A DNA stretch of 64,000 nucleotides. It comes from Candidatus Saccharimonadota bacterium (GTDB lineage Bacteria > Patescibacteriota > Saccharimonadia > Saccharimonadales > Saccharimonadaceae). The translations under genes and the position numbers were made by a program. The stretch spans positions 124,001 to 188,000 of the forward strand of contig JAFRKC010000005.1 in NCBI GenBank assembly GCA_017431955.1, in the 5' to 3' direction. The notes below the pieces were generated by a model. That model made no database searches. It saw nothing but the letters and a program-made list of their open reading frames with translations, and had not been told where the DNA came from. Positions 40,378 through 48,763 of the stretch are shown here, piece after piece; position 1 is the first letter of the stretch, and each line of letters begins with the position of its first letter.

Positions 40378-41104
40378 TTCCCTCGATTCTGAACTAATTC
40401 TTTTGAATGTTTTAGGCGAAAATGACAGAAGTTTTTTTGCGGTTCATGGAGATCAGGTTCTATCAAGCGAGCAACTGAAGAAATTTGAAGAAATGGTTGA
40501 AAAACGTGAGAAGGGTGTGCCGCTAGCATATATTCTTGGGATCAAGGAATTTTATGGCAGAGATTTTAGAGTTTCAACAGAAGTTTTGGTTCCTCGCCCA
40601 GAATCTGAAACAATTATCGATTTTGCTAAGGAATTATCCGCGGAAAAAATTATTGATGTAGGAACAGGAAGCGGATGCCTCGGAATTTCTTTAAAACTCG
40701 AAACTCCAGGAGCAGATGTTCTCGCTACCGACATTTCAGAAGACGCTTTGAAAATTGCGCGAGAGAATGCTAAAAACTTTGGTGCCGATATTGAATTTTT
40801 AGAGTCAAATCTTTTAGAAAATGTTGATGGAGAATTTGATTTAATCGTTGCTAATCTTCCCTATGTTTCTCGCGATTGGGAATGGACGAGCGGGATTGAA
40901 TTTGAACCAGAGCTAGCACTTTTTGCCGAAGATAACGGGTTGTTTTTGATTAAAGAACTAATAAAGCAAGCAAAAGGACAAACTAAACATCTCATTCTGG
41001 AATCAGATACTTCCCAGCAAAAAGATATTGTTGAATTTGCAGAAAAGAATGGATTTAAATTTATTAAAAAAGATAATTTTGTAACGGTTTTTAAGGGTAA
41101 ATAA
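40334..41104 (+). CDS. prmC: release factor glutamine methyltransferase PrmC
   Basis: About 256 residues. The N-terminal helical domain is followed by a SAM-binding domain with [15 protein letters not shown] (motif I) and the catalytic VANLPYVS, where the usual NPPY reads NLPY. It methylates the glutamine of GGQ in RF1 and RF2. Starts at 40316 and 40334 are possible; the second begins [14 protein letters not shown] like known PrmC and overlaps prfA by 44 nt. The stop directly abuts the convergent HtrA stop. Confidence 0.95.
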   Translation: MNVDSLLRQAKKKINSLDSELILLNVLGENDRSFFAVHGDQVLSSEQLKKFEEMVEKREKGVPLAYILGIKEFYGRDFRVSTEVLVPRPESETIIDFAKELSAEKIIDVGTGSGCLGISLKLETPGADVLATDISEDALKIARENAKNFGADIEFLESNLLENVDGEFDLIVANLPYVSRDWEWTSGIEFEPELALFAEDNGLFLIKELIKQAKGQTKHLILESDTSQQKDIVEFAEKNGFKFIKKDNFVTVFKGK

Positions 41105-42289
41105 TTATTCTTGATAAGCTTCGAGAGTGACGTTGATAGCGATTTCTTCCCCGCTTCTCAAGACGGTAAGTTGGATAGTGTCGCCAACCATGTATTCGCC
41201 AATGATGGAAGAAAGTGAACCGATTTTACCAATGTCAACTCCACTAATGGCAGTGATAATATCGCCGTCTTTAAGTCCGGCTTTTTCGGCAGGAGAGTTT
41301 TTAATAATGGCTGATTCTGCCTCGTAGTTATAGATGTACGCGCCGGCAGAGACCGGAAGATTGTTTTCTTTGGCGATATCTGGAGTGATATTGATATAGC
41401 GAATACCTAGATAAGCGCGGCTGGCTTCGCCGGTTTCGATGATGCTTTTTAGCATGCCTTTGATGCTGGAAATCGGAATGGCAAAACCAAGACCTTGACC
41501 GTCGGTGGAAACAGCGGTATTGATGCCGATGACTTCGCCAGCAGCGTTAACGAGCGGGCCGCCGGAATTACCAGGGTTGATGGTGGCATCGGTTTGAATC
41601 ATGTCGACTAAGTCTTCGGAATTTGTTTCACTGTCGTCGGTGGCGGTGATAGAACGACCGAGTCCAGAAATAATGCCAGAAGTAACGGTGTTTTGGAACT
41701 GCCCAAGTGCATTGCCAATGGCGATAACTTGTTGACCGACATTGATGGTTTTGGAATCGCCTAAGGTTACGGCTGGGAGGTCTGAAACGCCGTTGATTTT
41801 AAGGAAAGCGGCATCGTTTAGTGGATCGATAGCAACTACCGTAACATCTTCATAGGTGGTGCCGTCGTCTAAAATTATCGTATTTGTGCTAGTGCCTTCA
41901 ACGACGTGCTTGTTGGTCAGAATGTAGCCGTCGGTAGTAACGATCATGCCAGTTCCGGCGGAGGAATAGATAGAATCTTGCCCAAAATAATTCATAGATC
42001 TGGTTTCGGATACGATTGAGACTACGCTAGGCGATACTGATTGAGCTACATCGGCGATGGAGCCTTCGGTAAAATTGGCAGAATTACCATCTGCGCCGCT
42101 GCCCTGCGTGATAGTGATTGGAACGTCGCCTTTGACTTGCTCGATAATCAGAAGTGTTAACCCTGCGACTGATATCAGCAGAGCCAGAATCGATATAATA
42201 TAAAGAGCTACGTGCCTATGCTCGTTTCTTGGCTTTGTTTCTATTGGTTTAGTATTTGGTATAATTTGTTCGATTTGGTTGTTTTCCAT
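41105..42289 (-). CDS. HtrA/DegP-type serine protease
   Basis: 394 residues. A cytoplasmic tail, one membrane helix (about 28-48), a trypsin-like domain and one C-terminal PDZ. The triad is His in TNKHVVEGT, Asp in DPLNDAAFLKI and Ser in NPGNSGGPLV. The PDZ has SAIIKNSPAEKAGLKDGDIITAISG. It degrades misfolded envelope proteins. TAAGGAGTGGG lies before the ATG; the gene is translated after the membrane protein gene 8 nt upstream. Confidence 0.95.
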   Translation of the reverse strand: MENNQIEQIIPNTKPIETKPRNEHRHVALYIISILALLISVAGLTLLIIEQVKGDVPITITQGSGADGNSANFTEGSIADVAQSVSPSVVSIVSETRSMNYFGQDSIYSSAGTGMIVTTDGYILTNKHVVEGTSTNTIILDDGTTYEDVTVVAIDPLNDAAFLKINGVSDLPAVTLGDSKTINVGQQVIAIGNALGQFQNTVTSGIISGLGRSITATDDSETNSEDLVDMIQTDATINPGNSGGPLVNAAGEVIGINTAVSTDGQGLGFAIPISSIKGMLKSIIETGEASRAYLGIRYINITPDIAKENNLPVSAGAYIYNYEAESAIIKNSPAEKAGLKDGDIITAISGVDIGKIGSLSSIIGEYMVGDTIQLTVLRSGEEIAINVTLEAYQE

Positions 42290-42297
42290 CCCACTCC

Positions 42298-43080
42298 TTA
42301 AATATGAATATTAAATCTCGGATCACTAAAGTTTAAAATAATGATAATGATGACGAGAATGCTAAAAATAGTTGGTACTAGAACATCGGCGGCTTTTAGT
42401 TTGCCGTCGTGTTTTTCGATAGAGACGTAAGTGCGATCAAAAAAGAATGCGAGGATGGTAAGAATGACTGCGGTTTGCGAAATGGCGATATTAAGAGGAA
42501 AATTGTAGATGATCATCCAATGATTACAAAGCCAAGAGATCTCGGCGAAAACTAGACCGCAAATAAGGGTAATGAAGGTGGATTTTTCGCGTTGATTTTG
42601 GATGAGAATGTGGCGGCTTGCGCTGTAGCCGATGACAAATTCTGCCAGAATAATAAAGACCGGATTGACGGTGGCAAGTGCAATGGATGCGATATTAGAA
42701 CCAAGGAAAATTGCAAAAAGAGATTGAATTAAAGTGCCGATTTCGGAAGACATTGGTTTGATAAATAACAGCCAGATTACATAAATAACAGCGAGAATGA
42801 CATGAATGGCAGAAAATTCGGTGCCAGCAAAATAGGCTGCTAGAACTAAGCTAATACCAACGATGAAGTCGATGAGGCTAGACTGGATGTTGGTTAGCCA
42901 GTAGCGTGGACGAACGGCGAAAATGCGCCATTTAGAAATTAAAACTAGAATGATACCAAGGATTGGGCTACTAACGATGGTAACAAAAATAGAACCGGCG
43001 CCAAGAAGGATGTTTAAGAGAACGTGAAGAAATGAGCTGAACGCATTGCGACTTTTTCTGATAAAAATAAAATCTGCCAT
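42298..43080 (-). CDS. polytopic membrane protein, unknown function
   Basis: About 260 residues with around eight membrane helices and short loops. Few polar residues lie inside helices and no transporter motif is recognised. A GTG at 43086 is another possible start. TGGTATAAT (43095-43090) lies 9 bases before the ATG. It heads a two-gene unit with HtrA. Confidence 0.75.
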   Translation of the reverse strand: MADFIFIRKSRNAFSSFLHVLLNILLGAGSIFVTIVSSPILGIILVLISKWRIFAVRPRYWLTNIQSSLIDFIVGISLVLAAYFAGTEFSAIHVILAVIYVIWLLFIKPMSSEIGTLIQSLFAIFLGSNIASIALATVNPVFIILAEFVIGYSASRHILIQNQREKSTFITLICGLVFAEISWLCNHWMIIYNFPLNIAISQTAVILTILAFFFDRTYVSIEKHDGKLKAADVLVPTIFSILVIIIIILNFSDPRFNIHI

Positions 43081-43158
43081 ATACACTATATTATACCAGA
43101 AAAATTAACTTGAGCTTAAAAAGTAAAAATATGCGCAATGTGTGCTATAATTGATGGA

Positions 43159-43803
43159 ATGGAAGAGATGAAACCAAAGTTTTTTCAGAAGCACCCACTT
43201 CTTAAGGACGCTTTGAGTTTAATTACATTTATCTTTTGCGTAGTGGTGGGTACAATGTTTCTCAATGCTTTTGTATTTCGCTCCTACAATGTAGTGGGCG
43301 GTAGTATGGAAAATACCCTTCTTCAGGATGACCGTGTGATCGTAAATCGTCTAGCAGTAAGTTGGGCTCACTTTGTTGGCGAAGAATACGTACCAAAGCG
43401 CGGGCAGATTATTGTGTTTGCGAATGGTGCGGCATCTGGCAAGCTCACTTGTGATGCGCCTGATAATATTACGGACCAATATATTATCAAAAGAGTGATT
43501 GCTTTCCCTGGTGAACGTGTAGTAGTAAAGGATTTTGTGATGACAATTTATAATGACGAGCATCCAAATGGTTTTGTGTATGACGACGAGTGGCGCGTAG
43601 ATGACAATAACGGCCCGAAGAAAGAAGTTTCGGGCGACGTAGATATGGTTGTGCCGGAAGGCGAGCTATTTGTTTCGGGTGACAACCGTGAAGGTTTGAA
43701 TTCCAAAGATTCGCGTAATGGGCTTGGTACGGTGCCGTATTGTAGAATTGTTGGTCCAGTAGTGATGCGTATTTTCCCAATAAATCGTTTTAGTTTGTTC
43801 TAA
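43159..43803 (+). CDS. lepB: signal peptidase I
   Basis: About 214 residues. One N-terminal membrane helix (about 18-40), then the catalytic serine in VVGGSMENTLL (box B) and lysine in YIIKRVIAFPGERV (box D), and box E as VSGDNREGLNSKDSR. It removes signal peptides from secreted proteins on the outer face of the membrane. The ATG at 43159 follows TGCTATAAT by seven bases. Its last four bases overlap the dusB stop on the opposite strand. Confidence 0.96.
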   Translation: MEEMKPKFFQKHPLLKDALSLITFIFCVVVGTMFLNAFVFRSYNVVGGSMENTLLQDDRVIVNRLAVSWAHFVGEEYVPKRGQIIVFANGAASGKLTCDAPDNITDQYIIKRVIAFPGERVVVKDFVMTIYNDEHPNGFVYDDEWRVDDNNGPKKEVSGDVDMVVPEGELFVSGDNREGLNSKDSRNGLGTVPYCRIVGPVVMRIFPINRFSLF

Positions 43804-44747
43804 TTTTGTTTTAATATTGCTCGGACTTCCGCGGTAGAGTGGGTTTCCATAAGTTTGGCACGAAGATTCGAAGCACCGGGGAAATTATTGAGATAGATTT
43901 TGAAAAAATGTTTGAGTGGTTCAAAGGAACGGTATTGGTCTTTACAGGATTTATCAAATAAGTCCAGATGGAGATTTAAAAGTTCCATTAATTCTGATCT
44001 TGTAGGCGTGTGGTCGGTAAAGCAATATGGGTTTGTAAAAATACCGCGGCCAATCATAAAGCCGTCAATTTCAGGATATTTTTGGTGAAGTTTTTCTGTT
44101 TCGGCTTTGTCTTTAATATCACCATTAATGATGAGCTTGGTGTTTGGTGAGATTTCGTTTCTGAGTTCGATAAGTTCTGAGATTAGCTCGTAGTGAGCTG
44201 GGGCTTTAGACATTTCTTTGCGAGTGCGAAGATGTACGGTAAGGGCGGCAAGGTCTTGCTTTAGAAGTAGCGGAATCCAATCTTTATATTCTTCGAGATA
44301 GGTAAAACCGAGTCTGGTTTTGACGGAAATTGGGAGATTGGTGGCCTCTTTGGCACACTTGATGCATTCTATGGCCAGTTCTGGAGTTTTAATCATAGCA
44401 GCGCCACCGCCAGCTCTGTTGACGTGACGATCTGGGCAGCCCATATTGATATCTACCCCAGAGAAGCCAAGTTTATTTAGCGCGCTCACTAGTTCCGAAA
44501 AATGATCTGGATTTTTACCCCAAATTTGGGCAATTATAGGGGTGTCGGTAGGGGCAATAGTAAGCCTGTCAAGCGCATCGTGGCGGCCTTTTTCGGAGGC
44601 GTAACTAGAAACATTGGTGAACTCGGTAAAAAAGAGGTCTGGGCGACCAGCTTTAGCGACAACTTGGCGAAAAACAACATCAGTAACACCTTCCATAGGC
44701 GCTAAGATTAGAAATGGTTTTGGGAGGTTTTCCCAGATATTTTGCAT
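43800..44747 (-). CDS. dus: tRNA-dihydrouridine synthase
   Basis: About 315 residues. The FMN-binding TIM barrel starts PFLILAPMEGVTDVVFRQ; the catalytic cysteine is in DINMGCPDRHVNRAGGGAA, and the flavin contacts in ISVKTRLGF, VHLRTRKEMSKA and IINGDIKDKA. It reduces uridines in the tRNA D-loop. The ATG at 44747 follows TATAAT by six bases; longer readings pass through the promoter. A GCGCGC element lies inside and encodes SELVSALNKL without a length change. The exact Dus subclass is not decided. Confidence 0.92.
   Translation of the reverse strand: MQNIWENLPKPFLILAPMEGVTDVVFRQVVAKAGRPDLFFTEFTNVSSYASEKGRHDALDRLTIAPTDTPIIAQIWGKNPDHFSELVSALNKLGFSGVDINMGCPDRHVNRAGGGAAMIKTPELAIECIKCAKEATNLPISVKTRLGFTYLEEYKDWIPLLLKQDLAALTVHLRTRKEMSKAPAHYELISELIELRNEISPNTKLIINGDIKDKAETEKLHQKYPEIDGFMIGRGIFTNPYCFTDHTPTRSELMELLNLHLDLFDKSCKDQYRSFEPLKHFFKIYLNNFPGASNLRAKLMETHSTAEVRAILKQN
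44474..44500 (+). repeat. dispersed GCGCGC element, copy 4 (within dus)
   Basis: TATTTAGCGCGCTCACTAGT followed by TCCGAAA. On the coding strand it gives SELVSALNKL, nearly the same peptide as copy 1 in xth (SELSSALNKA), although the proteins are unrelated. Confidence 0.75.
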
Positions 44748-44753
44748 TTTATA

Positions 44754-44759
44754 ATTATA
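44754..44759 (-). promoter_or_regulatory. -10 box for leaderless dus mRNA
   Basis: TGTTATAAT on the minus strand, six bases before the ATG at 44747, with no ribosome-binding site. Confidence 0.65.
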
Positions 44760-44762
44760 ACA

Positions 44763-44788
44763 TAAAAAAGTGGCCCTATAAAGGGCCA
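44763..44788 (-). terminator. intrinsic terminator after the zinc-ribbon gene
   Basis: TGGCCCT pairs with AGGGCCA around TATA, followed by six T residues on the minus strand. Confidence 0.85.
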
Positions 44789-44793
44789 GGACC

Positions 44794-44967
44794 TTAGACG
44801 ACGCCGGAACCTTTGCAAACTGGGCAAGTTTTGCTGGGCTCAAAGAGTCCGCCAGTGATTTTACCTGCTCCGTTGCAAGTCGAGCATTTTCGTCCTTTAG
44901 CGCAATGCGCTGCAGCTTCCTGTGGCGTAAGGCAGGGTTTGCCGCAATGCGGGCAAGCGTAGGTCAT
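44794..44967 (-). CDS. small zinc-ribbon protein
   Basis: About 57 residues. Two zinc sites are visible: CPHCGKPC near the N terminus with AAHC further on, and two DnaJ-type CxxCxGxG repeats, CSTCNGAG and CPVCKGSG. There is no other domain, so it is a free-standing binding module, perhaps for unfolded protein or RNA. AGAGGTG fits the ATG at 44967. It is flanked by its own terminator and the uvrD-like gene. Confidence 0.8.
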   Translation of the reverse strand: MTYACPHCGKPCLTPQEAAAHCAKGRKCSTCNGAGKITGGLFEPSKTCPVCKGSGVV

Positions 44968-45015
44968 AAGGTTCACCTCTTTTCTTGGTAGAATTTCAGA
45001 AGTGTTAAGATAATA

Positions 45016-48000
45016 TCAGTTTTTTTGGGTTTCTGCAAGCATGAGCTCAATAAATTCTTTGATGTCTCTGTGGTTTTTATCGACATCTGGCTCCACGTTT
45101 AGAGGTGAATTTGGCTCTAAGAAGTCTAGTGTTTTAATATGATAGGCGACAGACTTCAAAAGTTCTCTAAAGATTTTAGTATCGGCATCATTATATTCGT
45201 AGACTTTGTCATAAACTAGATCGTCTTTATCAGGGTTAACAAAGAGGATGTGGCCCTTTGTTACGGTGTAGTTATGATAAGTTGGCGATAAATCGATGAG
45301 GAGTTTGTAAAAGTTGAGCTGAAGCATATAACGGAGGAGCGAAGCCTGGCCCCACCAGTTTTTAGTGGAGTGATAAGTGCCGGTTTTGAAGTCGTAAATT
45401 TCGATGGTTTTTTGCTCTTTGTCGATTTTGATGTGGTCGATTTTGCCGGTGATAGGAATACCATCAACAGAGAGATGTTCAGGGTAAAAGTCTACTTCGG
45501 CCTTGCTATCTTCAGCGCGGAGGATAGTTCCGAAAGCCCCTAGCGCAATCTTTAAGGCGCGCTTGCCGTTTTCGAGCAAAATCTCGGCATCTTCAGGGGG
45601 GAGAGAGGTTTTGGCGGCTTCGGCGGCATAGAATTCAATCGCTTCTTCGTCGGTGATGTTTTCTTTGGTGATGCGTTCGAAGGTTTTGTGAATAAGGCTG
45701 CCGTATTCCATGGCATAGGTAGCTGGTTCGCCAGGGGCTTTTAAAAGGTAGATTTGATAGAAACTAAGCGGTCCGGCATAGACAATATCGACAAAAGTAC
45801 TGAGGTGGGTGGCGGATAGTTTGAAATTTTCGACGCGTTTTTCGATGATTGGACGAAGTTTTGGCGTTAAGATTTGGTATTTGGATACCCAGCTGGCGCG
45901 AAGATCGGTGCACTTTTGTTCTGGCGATATTTCGTCTTGGTGCTTTTTAACCTCTTGATGCCCTGCTGGAAGATAAGGGGAGACAAGTTTGTCGTCTTGA
46001 TTAGATTCAGAGAGATAATCAAGGTGTTTTGGCGATTTACCAGCGAAGTCTTTGATGGAATTAGTGATGTAAAGATTAGTTTTGGCGCGGGTAATAGCGA
46101 CGAAAAGCAAGCGGATACGCTCACTATCGGTGGCACCAGTGTGGCGGATGAAGGTGAGGTTTTTAGGGAGCGAAAGCATGTTGTTATTCCCTTTGCTCTT
46201 GCCCCAGGCGGTGTTGTCGACGGCAATTAGGAAAACGTGGGAAAACTCAAGACCCTTGGACTTGTGCGCGGAGAGAACTTGGACCGAATCTTCGGCATCG
46301 CGATAAGGACTGGTGCTAATAAGTGGCGTATTGGCGGAATCGTAATCGTCAATGAATTCGATCAGATCGGCGAGCTTTGGCGAGTCGGTTTTGAGATGAG
46401 ATTTTAGTTTTTCTTTGAATACGTGCAATGATTCATAAATTTGGAAGGTGGTGTCATCGGAGACGTTTTTAGTGTAAAAATCAAGGAAATTAGATCTGTA
46501 TTCTAGATTTTTGATTTGGTCAGTGCCGATGATAAGATCGATAATACGCTCTAAGGAAAGATTGAGTGATTTAAGGGCTAGATTAGAGAAGAAGTTACCG
46601 ATTGTTCTTAGTTTTTCGTTGTCTGATTCCATAAGATAGTCTAGGCCGGATTTGTGACATTTTGCGGCGGCATCGGTGATTTTAATGGCTTCGTAAGCGT
46701 CGACTTCCCAGAAATCGAAGCCGAGGATTTCTAGCAGTAGGTTGGCGGTCGGTTTGGAATTTGCGGTGTTATAAACAAAGCGAGCAATGGTCAAAATTTG
46801 GTGGATGTATTCATTTTTAAAGAGGTCCTCGCGCTTTTCGTAGGAGATGTTGATCTCGGGATGGTTTTTAAGATAAGGTAACATCGGAATGATATATTTG
46901 TGCTTCGGCGCGATGATGGCGATTTCTTTTTGTGGAACTCCAGATTTAATGAGTGCAGAGATTTGGTCTGCGACCCAGAAATATTCGGCATCAGAAGAGA
47001 TAAATTCGTGGCGTGAAATCTCGGCGGTCGTTGGTTTCTTAATGTTAGAAGTGAGGGATTTGTTGAGATTTAGTTCTGGTTGAGTTTTAACAAAACTATC
47101 TGGTACTTGATCGATGATTTTGCGCGAAAAATCGAGAATATCTTGAGTACTGCGGTAGTTTTGAACGAGGTTAATAACCTTGGCGTGGTAATGATTTTTG
47201 AAACTAGATAGACTGGCGGCATTGGCGCCTTGGAATTCGAAAATGGCCTGGTCGTCATCGCCGACGGCCATAACGATTGGGTTTTCGTAGTCGGTGAGTT
47301 GTTTAATAATTTCGAATTCGGATGGGTTGGTGTCCTGGAACTCGTCTAAGAGAATAAATTGATAGCGCTCAGAAAGAGTAAGACGAAAACCGGTGTCGGA
47401 TTTTAGGGCGTTGATAGCTTCTCTGATCATGTCGGCAAAATCGAGCAAGTTGTTTTTCTCGAGATAATCTTGATATTTTTGCATGACGTTCGCTAGCGAA
47501 ACGAGTTTTTTGTTAGCAATACGATCTTTTAAGCGATAATTTCCGAGGTTGTCTTTTTCAAAATAAGTGTCTTTCCAACATGAGAGCGGAGTGATTTTGC
47601 TTATGGTCTTAGCCTCATTTAGGGCGCTTTCTAGATCTCTAGCTACATCCTCGATATTTCTAGAGACGTTTTTTAGGATTAATTCGTTTTTGGTATGGTT
47701 TTTAAGGGTTTCGTAGATTGGCTCGTAGACTTCTTTTAGATTTGGCTCTAGTACGCGCGGAGTGAGTTTAACGAGAAATTCTGAGATTACGGAGCTTAGA
47801 ACTTCGCTGTCTTTTTGGTTGATGGTGGCGATTTTTTCTAAATCTTTGGCGGTGAGGCCGGCGGATTTGGTGGCATCGATGGTAGAGGCGATGTCGGTAG
47901 GGTTATCACCTCTTAAAATGTCGGAACTATCAAGCGCGCTTTGGATATTTTTGATAATTTTGAATTTTAGGATATCGTCGATCGGCTCGTCGAAACGGCG

Positions 48001-48312
48001 GCTTGGAGCGTCGGAATAATTGCTATATTCGGCGAGGATTTCGCGGCCGAAAGCGTGGTAAGTATTGATATGGACTTTGACGGCGTCTTTACCGATGGTA
48101 GAGGCGAGACGTTCGCGCATGTTGGCGGCGCCGGATTCAGTAAAGGTAATACAAAGGATATTTTCTGGGTTAGTATCGGTGTTCTTTAGAATGTAAGCGA
48201 CTTTTTTGGATAGAAGCTGAGTTTTGCCGGTGCCTGGGCCAGCAAGAACCAGAAGCGGCCCTTCTAGGTATTCGACGGCCCTTTTTTGTTCTTCGTTTAA
48301 CTCAATTACCAT
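45016..48312 (-). CDS. UvrD-like helicase with C-terminal PD-(D/E)XK nuclease
   Basis: 1098 residues. The SF1A helicase part has Q-motif NEEQKRAVEYLEG, Walker A GPGTGKTQL, Walker B LLDEFQDTNPSE, and motif V/VI with SAHKSKGLEFSHVFL and RLLFVAITRAKT. The last 300 residues form a RecB-type nuclease: GSLIHKTFERI, GKIDHIKI, IYDFKTG and QLNFYKLL. A fused helicase-nuclease of this size recalls AddA or Actinobacterial AdnA/B subunits and points to double-strand break processing. TAAAAT (TGTTAAAAT) ends six bases before the ATG. Two GCGCGC elements lie inside the gene. Confidence 0.93.
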   Translation of the reverse strand: MVIELNEEQKRAVEYLEGPLLVLAGPGTGKTQLLSKKVAYILKNTDTNPENILCITFTESGAANMRERLASTIGKDAVKVHINTYHAFGREILAEYSNYSDAPSRRFDEPIDDILKFKIIKNIQSALDSSDILRGDNPTDIASTIDATKSAGLTAKDLEKIATINQKDSEVLSSVISEFLVKLTPRVLEPNLKEVYEPIYETLKNHTKNELILKNVSRNIEDVARDLESALNEAKTISKITPLSCWKDTYFEKDNLGNYRLKDRIANKKLVSLANVMQKYQDYLEKNNLLDFADMIREAINALKSDTGFRLTLSERYQFILLDEFQDTNPSEFEIIKQLTDYENPIVMAVGDDDQAIFEFQGANAASLSSFKNHYHAKVINLVQNYRSTQDILDFSRKIIDQVPDSFVKTQPELNLNKSLTSNIKKPTTAEISRHEFISSDAEYFWVADQISALIKSGVPQKEIAIIAPKHKYIIPMLPYLKNHPEINISYEKREDLFKNEYIHQILTIARFVYNTANSKPTANLLLEILGFDFWEVDAYEAIKITDAAAKCHKSGLDYLMESDNEKLRTIGNFFSNLALKSLNLSLERIIDLIIGTDQIKNLEYRSNFLDFYTKNVSDDTTFQIYESLHVFKEKLKSHLKTDSPKLADLIEFIDDYDSANTPLISTSPYRDAEDSVQVLSAHKSKGLEFSHVFLIAVDNTAWGKSKGNNNMLSLPKNLTFIRHTGATDSERIRLLFVAITRAKTNLYITNSIKDFAGKSPKHLDYLSESNQDDKLVSPYLPAGHQEVKKHQDEISPEQKCTDLRASWVSKYQILTPKLRPIIEKRVENFKLSATHLSTFVDIVYAGPLSFYQIYLLKAPGEPATYAMEYGSLIHKTFERITKENITDEEAIEFYAAEAAKTSLPPEDAEILLENGKRALKIALGAFGTILRAEDSKAEVDFYPEHLSVDGIPITGKIDHIKIDKEQKTIEIYDFKTGTYHSTKNWWGQASLLRYMLQLNFYKLLIDLSPTYHNYTVTKGHILFVNPDKDDLVYDKVYEYNDADTKIFRELLKSVAYHIKTLDFLEPNSPLNVEPDVDKNHRDIKEFIELMLAETQKN
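45513..45536 (+). repeat. dispersed GCGCGC element, copy 5, variant (within uvrD-like gene)
   Basis: CAGCGCGGAGGATAGTTCCG then AAAG. It differs from copy 1 at two positions of the core (GCGCGG instead of GCGCGC) but keeps the AGTTCCGA arm and spacing. It encodes part of GTILRAEDS. Confidence 0.6.
47919..47944 (+). repeat. dispersed GCGCGC element, copy 6 (within uvrD-like gene)
   Basis: TGTCGGAACTATCAAGCGCG then CTTTGG. On the coding strand it gives IQSALDSSDIL, again a SAL core. Confidence 0.7.
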
Positions 48313-48318
48313 AAGGCT

Positions 48319-48324
48319 ATTTTA
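48319..48324 (-). promoter_or_regulatory. -10 box for leaderless uvrD-like mRNA
   Basis: TGTTAAAAT on the minus strand, hexamer six bases before the ATG at 48312. Confidence 0.6.
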
Positions 48325-48334
48325 ACACAAAAGC

Positions 48335-48763
48335 TTAGTGTTTTTCTCGGTAGTTTTCGATGGCGGCTTTTAGGGCGTCGTGGCCGAGGACGGAGCAGTG
48401 GAATTTGTGTTTTGGCAGGCCGCCGAGGTAGTCGGCAATCTGCTTAGCATCAATTTTTAAAGCTTCGTCCAATGTTTTTCCTTTGGCAAGTTCAGAGAGA
48501 GCGGAGGTTGAGGCGATGGCGCTGGCGCAGCCATAAGTTTTCCATTTTACGTCTGTGATGGTGTCGGTTTTTTTATCGATTTTAAGCATCATCAGCATTT
48601 GGTCGCCACAGATAGGGTTGCCGATAATTCCTTTGGCGTCGCATTTAAACTTTTTTTCGTCGCCCATGAGAAAATTTTGTGGGTTTAAGAAGTGTTCTTT
48701 AACCTTTTCGGAATAGACCCACGGAGCGGGAGTTTTGGGGGTGGAAGTGCATTTTTTAGTCAT
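48335..48763 (-). CDS. iscU: iron-sulfur cluster scaffold, IscU/NifU-like
   Basis: 142 residues. The three cluster cysteines are in GNPICGDQM, TYGCASAIAS and KFHCSVLG, as in IscU. It holds a nascent Fe-S cluster before transfer. The N-terminal 15 residues are an extension with one Cys. It overlaps the iscS stop by 8 nt, so it is translated with its sulfur donor. Likely clients here include NrdG. The family splits into IscU and SufU; the sequence does not settle it. Confidence 0.92.
   Translation of the reverse strand: MTKKCTSTPKTPAPWVYSEKVKEHFLNPQNFLMGDEKKFKCDAKGIIGNPICGDQMLMMLKIDKKTDTITDVKWKTYGCASAIASTSALSELAKGKTLDEALKIDAKQIADYLGGLPKHKFHCSVLGHDALKAAIENYREKH

Noticed and set aside
42298..43080. 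Transporter identity for the eight-helix protein
   Set aside because: No family motif is visible; helix count alone is not enough.
47615..47650. AAAGCGCCCTAAATGA in the uvrD-like gene as a further element copy
   Set aside because: The core is broken and the second arm is absent; similarity is limited to the SAL codons.
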